Source of the DNA: Petrosia ficiformis
Lineage: Eukaryota; Porifera; Demospongiae; Haplosclerida; Petrosiidae
Assembly: GCA_947044365.1 (NCBI GenBank)
Contig: OX345640.1
Span: forward strand, 7,922,410-7,986,409
DNA: 64,000 bases
Direction: 5' to 3'
The position numbers and the translations under genes were made by a program. Below the pieces are notes generated by a model. The model worked only from the letters and a program-made list of their open reading frames with translations. It ran no database searches and had not been told where the DNA came from. Position 1 is the stretch's first letter, and each line of letters opens with the position of its first letter. Below, piece by piece: positions 55,512-64,000 of the stretch.

Positions 55512-57321
55512 TCATATACATGTACCTGCATACAGAGAGATCAATCCAAGGAGAACAATACTAAAAAAAAAAGCAACTAGTACTTGCCTAAGAAAAAAAC
55601 TTCTTTTAAGTTCCTTTCTCCCATTATCATCACCAAGTTCTGTACATTCTATGAAAATAATACAAACAATGTATGTATGATAATATAGAAAAAAATGTAT
55701 ACATATTAGGGCTGGGACGATTAATCAATCGATATTGAGAATTCTTCTGATTATCGATTGCAAGTTTGTTTATCGATTATGCTAATTATTCCAGAAGACA
55801 TACTTTTCAAGCATGTGATGGGAAATAATGTACAATATGGAAGTGACAGGAAGCCTTTTTGATCATCAAATGGGAGGAATTTCCTGTATTAATGGACTTA
55901 ATTGGCCTAATTACTTTCGCTGATTTTTCATTCGATTATAAGTTAGTAATAATCGATTTTAGAATCTCAGCTGATTCCTAGCCCTAAATTACATATTCAG
56001 TATGAAGTATAGAAGCTTTGCTTAAATCTGAATAATGATCAGAATTCCACTTTTCTTTCCATATTACCAACAATGTATAATGTACGCAATAGCTATAGAA
56101 CTAGAAAGAATGTTAGAAAACAACTTTCAAAGCTTTGTCAAATAAAACAAATGAATGTTTGAAGGCTGCACGTGTTCTTAGCCTAAAAAATTCATTAACA
56201 AAATAAGAGATTGCAGGTTTTACTTCTATAATACTAGTAGTTGAATATTTGTTAATGTGCTGTCATAATTCACAAAATATAATTATATACAGTCTTATCT
56301 CATACTCTTTCTTACTTGTAGGTTTTCTTCTCCTTAGCCCTGAACTATCTGTAAAATGCATAAATTCATTAGAGTAGCTACACCACAACAATATAACATT
56401 GTTGAACACATACATGTAGAAACTAGTTAGCTACATATAAGTCATAATACATGTTGAGGATCGTAATTTCATACCTGGTTGATTGATCTCTTCCACATCT
56501 GAGAAAAGATATTATCAGTATGTAACTATGTATAAATTATATGTATATTATGTATGTATATACATTAAAATAGGACTAGGAATCGGCTGAGATTCTGAAA
56601 TCGATTATCATTAACTTCAAGTCAATTGCTAATCAATTAAAATAAGCGGAATTATTTAGGCCAATTAAGTCAATTAATACAGGAAACTCCTCCCATTTGA
56701 TCATCAAACAGGGTTCCTATCACTTCCATATTGTACATTATTTCCCATCACATGCATGAAAAGTATGTCTTCTGGAATAATTAGCATAATCGATATCACA
56801 GACTTATAATCGATAATCAGACAATTAATCAATTAATCGTCCCAGCCCTACTTTAAAACAAAAAGTTTATAATCACATTTTATAACATATAAACTCACTA
56901 GCTATGACATTCATTAATTTTTCCACACAAATTTGAAACTCTTCTTGAGAATTCTTTGCTTTTGGATTGTAATCATGACGAGGAAGAAGTTTGAATTCAT
57001 CAGGAAGATTGTCTTCACCCCAATGAATAGGGAACAATCTCTTCTCAACATATTGAGCATACCTGATCTCCTTTTCACACCATTTAGACTCAAAATATTC
57101 CTTTGATAACACACAAACAAACAGATTACAATTATTAATAGCTTTGGCAAGCTCGTTAGGTAAGGCATCTCCAGGAAGCATATCCTCGTTATCCTTCCAA
57201 ACGTCAACATTTTGTTCCTTTAGCTGATCAAATAAATCCTGTGCGAAAACTTTCTGCTTATCCTTTCGGCGATAGCTGATAAAGACTTTAACATTTGGTG
57301 ATACACCACTGTCTATAACAC
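55512..57321 (-). CDS. TIR-transmembrane protein, second copy
   Basis: Exons are 56899-57321 (TIR), 56475-56498, 56316-56348 and 55512-55648. They sum to 617 nt and need a 5' exon ending in phase 1. A 7-nt exon ATGTCAC at 59691-59697, homologous to the start at 7206-7212, would complete it (207 residues), with the gene at 57777-58428 lying in the intron. The TIR (VKVFISYRRKDKQK, NLFVCVLSKEYF, SKWCEKEIRYA) keeps the candidate catalytic Glu. It has a 4-residue deletion relative to 5002-5436 near LLPRHDYNP. The linkers NVEEINQP and LRRRKP are shared with that gene. The last exon differs: RQVLVAFFFSIVLLGLISLY, a membrane segment, then the stop. No CARD exon is present here. Confidence 0.6.
55707..55986. 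mobile_element. hAT-like MITE, 280 bp
   Basis: Starts TAGGGCTGGGACGATTAATC and ends GATTCCTAGCCCTA. It is an inverted copy of 56571-56850 with the same length. Both sit in introns of the TIR-transmembrane gene. Confidence 0.75.
56571..56850. mobile_element. hAT-like MITE, 280 bp, opposite orientation
   Basis: Starts TAGGACTAGGAATCGGCTGA and ends AATCGTCCCAGCCCTA. The flanks CATTAAAA and CTTTAAAA agree at 7 of 8 bases, consistent with an 8-bp target duplication. Confidence 0.75.
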
Positions 57322-57776
57322 CTATATAAATATGTAATAAACTTACTACAAGTACAAATTACTTTGTATTATATTTATGGAAGATACAGACAACTGAGAA
57401 GGTGTTTATTTGCTGTGATTAACAATAGTTGTACTATTGAGTTAGGAATGAGTGATAATGCAAATATTTAAAGTAAGTGATTACATATATAGTCTTAATA
57501 TTCCACGAGGTATACTATTTGCTTTAAGCAAACAATGTGTACAATAAAAAAAAATAAAATGTAGTCAAATGGTACTTGTATGTTTATATGATAGTGAATG
57601 CTTATATAAATAGAAATATATAGCTTATTTCAGATTAAAACGAGCCCTAAGGGCTCACTCTTAATTAAAAGTGTTAGTAAAAGTAGTTAAGACATACTAA
57701 TAAAAGGAAACATCTTAATTTGATATTTTATTTCCCTAAAATGATATATTTTTAGATAGAATTTACATTTGATTTA

Positions 57777-58428
57777 TTAAATACCTTGATACCCTCTTGG
57801 TGGTAATATTACTCTGAAGAAGTCATTAGGTCTATCAGCTCCTACTAATAAAATCTTCATATTCAATGGTTTCAGAGGCAAGTCAGATTTCCATGAAAAA
57901 ATAAAGTGACAGTGAGGAACATCAAGAGTATGTTGGAGATTAAAATAATCAATATCTTCTTTACTAATCTACAAGATGAAAGCCAAACAAGTGATCTCTC
58001 AGCATACATTATACTCATACACTCAGAAAGTATTCACATTTTTACAAAGCAATCAGTATTATTTCATACCTCAGGAGAAATGAGTTGAATGATTTTCCAT
58101 GAATCTGAATCCGAACTCTCTAGCTCCAGTCTGATACCTGATGCATCTTGTTCTAGTTTTATTGTTTGAGAAACACCAGCTATGCAATCTGAGTACTTTT
58201 TTTCAATGAACTATAAGAAGTACAATGACAAAATTCAAGTGTCTTATTAATTCGTGTAAGTAAGTAAACAACCTTTATACTTGTAGGAGCTTCCCTTGCT
58301 ATAACAAAAAACATATCCCATTCATGAAATTGTCTTGACTTGTAAAAAACCTGTGAGTAATATCGCTGACTTCTTCTTGCAACACCATAGACAATATCAA
58401 AGACTAAGACAAAATTATAACTATCCAT
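57777..58428 (-). CDS. Small protein with UPA-like segment
   Basis: Predicted 162-residue protein. Exons are 58273-58428, 58070-58210 and 57777-57968. They sum to 489 nt with phase 0 at both junctions. The ATG (MDSYNFVLVFDIVYG) lies in a strong context, CCATGG. I do not recognise the first exon. The last exon pattern HFIFSWKSDLPLKPL then MKILLVGAD resembles the final UPA-like strand pair in the ZU5 genes (IHIEWTSEDPPE then FRIHLLGVA), and the phase-0 junctions match those genes rather than the phase-1 Death/TIR exons. It may be a UPA-related remnant that became independent. Function unknown. Confidence 0.55.
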
Positions 58429-58635
58429 GGCATGGTAATATTATTATAGTAGTAATGACAGACACAAATTATATCACCTTTGCAAATACCTTACTTTTAA
58501 ACAAAAACAATCAGGCAGTTTAACTTCCTGGTTTAGCATAGATAAGCGATGCAAACATTCGAAAATGAAGATACATTTTTATTAATCACTAACAGCAAAA
58601 CCAAATGTATGTACAGTTTAAAACAAACACAGTTC

Positions 58636-59038
58636 CAGGGTTCGAATTTAGCACTTGTCCACTTGTCCTGACAAGTGAAACATGCTTTGGGACAAGTGAA
58701 AAATGATTCAAATTGTCCCTTGGACAAGCTTCTAAATTTAATTATTTCATTGCAATGATTGTGGGTGTAGCCACACCTTTGTTTACATACACGTGGTTAC
58801 TGTATCAGCTGACAGCTCAGGTGTAGGTACATGTATAGTAACAAAGATGCTACTGAAGACAAAGATTTGAACACAATGAACAGTCAGATTCCTGTGGACC
58901 ACCAACAAAAAAGGCATGCATTTTGCAGACCACATGGTTAAAAAAACTCATGAATATTAATAAGTTGTCTGGGACAAGCGATTTTTTTGCCTACTTGCCC
59001 TATGGACAAGTGGATTAGAAAGTTAAATTCGAACCCTG
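58636..59038. mobile_element. hAT-type MITE with intact 8-bp target duplication
   Basis: 403-bp element beginning CAGGGTTCGAATTTAGCACT and ending inverted (TTAAATTCGAACCCTG). It is flanked by CACAGTTC at 58628-58635 and 59039-59046. CAGGG ends plus an 8-bp duplication are the hAT signature. No transposase. Confidence 0.88.
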
Positions 59039-59046
59039 CACAGTTC

Positions 59047-60467
59047 ACCCTTAGTCTTTTCCCCAATCACACCCCCTCCAAACTCGGGAAAGCGTCTGGC
59101 AATGGTGGCCTATATTTTGGGGTTGAATAATGTCTTCATCATGTGATCAGGGGTGTGTGCAAAGAAGTTAATTGTATCTTTAACATTTAAAAACAAGATT
59201 ATATAACAACACAAATACTCTATTCTGTATATCTACTTTTTAAAATTGCCTTCAAACCATCATACACTAGCAACAACAACCACATCACAGCAACTAACTA
59301 CCGACAGTGGCAGAGACACAAGATATCTTGTTTGGTTTAGTCATATAGACAATATACAACAGCCTTTCCTCTTACCCTTTTAATAGCTTTTCACATGACT
59401 CTGTACCCAAGAATTTACCAATAGAAGCCTAGATGAAGTCAAGTTATTGAAATTAATCTTCAAACCACTTGACATCCCTGTGTTATCTGCAATGTGATTG
59501 GTATTCCAGCATTCCAGAATGAAACATCATCCTGCCCCAAAGTATTGGCCACTGTTACCAGACAATCTCCCGAGTTTAGAAGCTAGTTCACCATTGTAAT
59601 TTAACTAAATGAACAATAAACCACAAATATGCAAGCATGTGTAAAAGGAAGCCTACAATTGAGATATAAAGAGAATATAATTATACTTACGTGACATGAT
59701 GAAAAACCCAAGTATTGTGGAAAATGAATCACAGAGTAACTACATAAAAAGAACATCATATAACAAGAATTTAAGGGAGGAAAACTGCCTGTTGTATTGT
59801 GCATGATGAGCTCAGTGTTGTTTTAGTTAACTATAAGTCTATAGCTATAACTAAAACCCCTTTTGTAAGGCATTTTGGCTTTTAGTTAACTACGCTATAA
59901 CTAAATTACCAGTGTACTGTACTAACTAAAATGAAAAATGCATATTAACAGACATTATAAAACTTAATATCTTTAAGTAAGCTTTATAGCTACATAATAA
60001 CTTAATCTGAACTCTTACATCTATCATTGACGACGAACGATAAATGTATGTAGTTATTTGATTTCAATGGAACTCACTTGATATCAAGTATTTTTCTTAT
60101 ATAAATGGTAGATGATGTGGTTGAAGATCTATATGAAAGTGAAAAGTAACGAGCAGATAATATTATATCAGTATTAGTTATAAATAACTATACAAGCTTC
60201 TTATTTGTGAAACTAAATGAATGAGCTGACAGATATATATATATATATATATAGTCAATTTGTCATGAGTGATTACATCACTGTCCCCTCGTAATTAAAT
60301 CTCACAAATACAATATTGAACATGGACTTGGCACATGTGTAATGTTTTCCTGTAAGCATGTACATGATAATTATAATAATTATTATATATGTATAAAACA
60401 GTAATGATTACAAAGAAATGGATTTTTTATTCTATTTTAAAATTGATATATATATATATAAAATCAT
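59047..60467. other. Intergenic with a possible tiny first exon
   Basis: The only gene-like signal is ATGTCAC followed by donor GTAAGT at 59697-59691 (minus). Its upstream sequence resembles that of the 7206-7212 exon. The rest is AT-rich, with no exon seen. Confidence 0.45.
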
Positions 60468-60476
60468 AGCTTGTCT

Positions 60477-61050
60477 TAGTCTCGCGTAGCCAGCCCATCC
60501 CTCTTCCGCTCTACGAGCGAGGGATGGTCTGGTATATAGCTATTGTATGTCTCGTTCTGAGAGCCACCAGAAGTAACGCCGTGTTCAAGTACTGAAAGTA
60601 GGTGTGAAGCACGTGGTAGCGAGAAAGTGTAGAGAAAATGGAGCTGGTGGAAAAGGCATTAGATGATGCAGTACGTTCTATACAATTCTCTCTTGTAAGC
60701 ATCTAGTTTATCTATTCTACTGGTACACTTGTGGCATATATAGTCACCTTTTCACAAACGAAGTCCTACCCAGATCTTTTCCTAAATAATCTAAATTAAT
60801 GGATTCTAAAAGTTTAACTGTACTTTTGGTAGCATCACCATGAAGTTTCTTTCGCTTTGCCTTCATAGATCCCTTCGACAAATCAGTTTCACACAACCAA
60901 CAAGACATTTTCTCGCTAACACACCTACTTTCAGTACTTGAACACGGCGTTACTTCCGGTGGCTCTCAGAACGAGACATACAATAGCTATATACCAGACC
61001 ATCCCTCGCTCGTAGAACGGAAGAGGGATGGGCTGGCTACGCGAGACTAA
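60477..61050. mobile_element. Mutator-like non-autonomous element with captured coding piece
   Basis: 574-bp element with inverted repeats of at least 130 bp (TAGTCTCGCGTAGCCAGCCC at the left end). It is flanked by exact 9-bp duplications AGCTTGTCT at 60468-60476 and 61051-61059. A 9-bp duplication with long terminal repeats is typical of Mutator-like elements. Inside, on the minus strand near 60745-60908, an open frame begins MSCWLCETDLSKGSMKAKRK and reaches a GTGA after FVK. Confidence 0.85.
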
Positions 61051-61059
61051 GCTTGTCTG

Positions 61060-61570
61060 ACATGTTGGAATGGATACCAAAACAAACTTCAGATATACAA
61101 TAAGAATATCATAGATATAATTGAATATAACAGTCTTACAAGTAACAGCTCATGACTTACCAAATGATATACCTTTCAAAGGAAAGAGGTACCATCCACT
61201 ACTTGATGTAACTCCACCCACCACCTTGTCACTAAGTGTCATATCCAGATGAACTGAATCTGAATGGTTGTTGGGTTTAACAGGTACACTATACTATGAC
61301 TAATGAATACGAGTTGTGTGGGTGTGGCCTGTATATCTGATACTGTGGATGTAGTCAATTCACTCTTGTGTTTGATAACTCTATTGTCTCATGATGTAAT
61401 ATGATGTCATCAGTTGTTGTAGGATTGTCAGATTTATGAGTGATATTAAGCAATGATGATTGTGTGACATTTGTATGATCATGTGCTGTTTTACATGGGT
61501 CATGTGACTTTACATCACGGTCATGTGACTTAGAACATTGGGTATTATTTTGTGTGTATGAGTATCTTGT
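61060..61570 (-). pseudogene. Decayed first exon plus INPP5F-like tail fragment
   Basis: At 61060-61075 the minus strand still reads ATGTCAGAC, as in the first exon of the transmembrane-Death genes. Bases 61141-61570 match 34430-34860 of the INPP5F-like final exon (GWYLS, KIVGG and DMTLSDK-type segments) with indels and stops. The same neighbour order occurs at 28640-29075. Confidence 0.65.
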
Positions 61571-61956
61571 ACATTATTCAAGACAATATTCCCTAGTGAA
61601 TATATATACATGGTTGAATACAAGTACATGTATTATAATAGCTGTCATCATTAATTTTTACAGACACATTATCAACATTAAGTTACTTGGCCTTCAGCGT
61701 TTAATAAATTATTTATGTTGCACATGCAGTTTTTCAATGGGTTCAAAGTGGTTCAATTGACGCTAAGAAATGACTTCAAAATTACCCTACACAAAACCTA
61801 ATTAAGGTCATAACTCGTATTTTTGCTGGTTTTAAACACTACATATGATTAATATAACAATGACAAATACAGAAACGAATGAACTTAATGTACTTAATGT
61901 ACTAAATTAGAAGTAATAGTAATTAAGTACAAAGTTTAAACAACCTCCCTGTTTCC

Positions 61957-64000
61957 TTAATGAATATACATTTCTTTTATTTTCTCAGCAATTGCCACTT
62001 CCTTCATATCATCTCGTAGGGTTTTCACCAGTATACTCCATGTGGCATTACCAGAGGATATCCAAGATATCAACATTTCCTGTCGACATCGATTGAGATC
62101 ACTAGAATGATTCTTCTCAATTGTTTTCAGCACTTTGTAATCCACTTTCAGATATATACCTAGTGTAAACCAGTCTAACACCTGATCAGTAGCTGATATT
62201 AGATCCTTTTCTATAAATTGGGTAATAAATATTGTATGAGAGTTATCAATTGTATTATACAGTGCCTGAGATCTATTGGCTAATTAATTCTTCAGTAATG
62301 CATGTTTTAAGCTAATTCAATGAATTCAATTTTCAGATGTTAAGCTAGTCTGACACCTCCATTTATAGGTCTTTACATATCTGGAAGGTCTTTACCACAT
62401 GCATATGTTTGAATTCCTCAAAGTATTAATTTATAAGTTTCTTTGCTACAATAATTATTATTGGTGTCAAATGAACGTAAACATATGTTAGTATCAAAAG
62501 CATTTAGACTACTTGACACTTTTGATATTGCCATGCTTCATAATTAGCATTACAAAAACATTAATATTACAATTGTAGTAGGTATAGCATAGTTGAATTT
62601 TTTCCTGAATGAAATGAGCATGACTACTACTGTGAAGTATGAATGGCTGTTGATATGATATTAGGTTTACATTGTTGTTAAGCCCTAGCCAACATAATGT
62701 ATATCATGTACTGTATATATATCATGACTATACAAACTGGAATTTTGATAAGATTTGTATATTATCATGTGCCATGCAATTCCCAACAGACATTACATAC
62801 CTTCCATTTTTTGCTCTCTCGAAGGAATGAGGGATCCAGACTGTCTTTTTTGACATCTGTACGGTACAATGACTGGAATACTTACTTCTTTTGCTACTCC
62901 CAAAAGATGGATACGAAATACACACCTTTCTGGTGGGTCTTCAGATGTCCATTCAATATGAATAGGGATACAAGGAGACAGATTCTCTAAAACCGAGCTT
63001 ATGTACACCTGTTAATAAAAATTAATAATAGCTATTCTCAAGTAATCTGCTTTCCAAATTTACATGTACGTATGCAATTGATTAACCTGTGTTACTGAGC
63101 CTATCACTTCCCAATTTGTCCCAAAAACTTGCCGAGTACCCTTCCATGGTTTTAGTTTTACTTGTTGATGTTCATTGCCATCTTCTTCTGGTAACACTGA
63201 AATAGAAATGGTGTCTATGCCCTCCTTCAGTACAAATGGCTGGAAATCTTCATGGACTGGTTTTTCACTGCTCTCCTGCTCTTGCTTTTGCTTTTGATAC
63301 TATAACCATAGATGAAATCAAATATACATTCTACAACAAGTGTATATAGAGAAAAAAACATCCCTATATTTGCTTTGTGATGACTATGTATTAAGCATTG
63401 CTGATGGCACTAGTGTTTCTACCTTTCTGTGCACTCGAAAGCTGGGGCCTGAAGAAGTAAGTGTAAGCCTGATTGCAGTCTAAATACACACATCTTTGAT
63501 GAACTGACTGAAGTACTCCTTCAAGGTTCTAAATGACGACTTCCTCGTGTCTGATACTCAACAACTTATCATACTTACTTGTTAAAGATTCTTGCATAAT
63601 ATTTATACTGTATATACAACAGTTATTAGCAGTTTTACATCCTTTCTGAAGCTTCCTCACTAATCCTCAGCTGCTCTGTAGCTCAAACGCGCGTTCTTTT
63701 ACGCGCCACGCCCATTAATTGACCGAGCCCCCCGGGAATGACGCAACTTCCTTAACTACGTATACAACGCATAGTCGCGCAAGTGACACAAACATATATA
63801 TATATATATATATATATAAATATATATACATTAAACCCCGTGGAAAGCAATTATAGGGATGGCCCTACGGGCCATAATAAACATTTGTATTAGTTAGTAC
63901 CTCATAATGGGCATTTGTGTACTTAGTGATAAACAGTTTCACATTCCATAACACAGGGCTCTCAATGGGTATCAAGAAGGATAAAACTGCATAAGAACAA
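61957..64000 (-). CDS. ZU5-UPA-like-Death protein, 5' end outside the window
   Basis: Exons are 63901 to beyond 64000 (end of ZU5, VKLFITKYTNAHYE), 63087-63299, 62801-63008 and 61957-62210. Phases are 0, 0 and 1, all consistent. The second exon starts with a Gln/Lys/Glu-rich YQKQKQEQESSEK, then the UPA-like KEGIDTISISVLPEEDG. The third has IHIEWTSEDPPERCVFRIHL. The last exon is a Death domain (VLDWFTLGIYLKVDYKVL, MLISWISSGNATWSILVKTL, IAEKIKEMYIH). ZU5-UPA-Death is the order known in UNC5 and PIDD, so this copy may show the ancestral form of the two ZU5 genes to the left, which end in a membrane anchor instead. Confidence 0.72.

Overview
The window is animal nuclear DNA, most likely from a demosponge of the Amphimedon type. 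That assignment is inference from content: AT-rich sequence, many short GT/AG introns, tiny first exons, dense non-autonomous DNA transposons, and a large shuffled set of death-fold (Death, CARD), TIR, Roc-COR and ZU5 domains. I identified no species-diagnostic gene. Every gene I can support lies on the minus strand, so transcription runs from high to low coordinates.

Layout, left to right. 671-3515: Death-Death-transmembrane gene. 4147-7212: CARD-TIR-transmembrane gene. 9037-9904: small Death-domain gene. 11828-15679: CARD-TIR-basic linker-Death gene. 18382-25646: composite Death-Death-CARD-Roc-COR-Death gene, with a broken TIR and a broken Roc fragment left in its introns. 26550-28665: transmembrane-Death gene. 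29846-32295: ZU5-UPA-like-transmembrane gene with a nonsense codon. 34195-40134: C-terminal part of an INPP5F/Sac2-like gene. 41034-45847: Death-Death-Roc-COR-Death gene. 46723-48860: second transmembrane-Death gene. 50859-53795: second ZU5-UPA-like-transmembrane gene with one frame break. 55512-57321: second TIR-transmembrane gene. 57777-58428: small UPA-like gene. 61957-64000: ZU5-UPA-like-Death gene running off the right end.

The splice models were built by eye from acceptor and donor sites and then checked by arithmetic. For eight genes (start codon to stop codon) the exon lengths sum to a multiple of three and the phases agree at every junction, which is strong internal support. Nearly every domain exon is symmetrical, phase 1 on both sides, so exons can be exchanged without breaking the frame. 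The window shows many products of that: a tandem duplication that appears to have made a new gene (9037-9904), a chimeric locus (18382-25646), and a roughly 9-10 kb segmental duplication (about 23150-32300 against 44290-53800).

Functionally the cluster looks like a toolkit for signalling by homotypic death-fold contacts. It has receptor- or anchor-like proteins (single transmembrane segment plus Death, TIR or ZU5), NTPase-type scaffolds (Roc-COR) and TIR domains that keep the glutamate used by NAD-cleaving TIRs. A role in innate immunity or regulated cell death is inference from family knowledge. Non-genic stretches are mostly AT-rich, with MITE-like elements (hAT-like, Mutator-like, and a CACTGC-ended family), microsatellites and decayed paralogue fragments.
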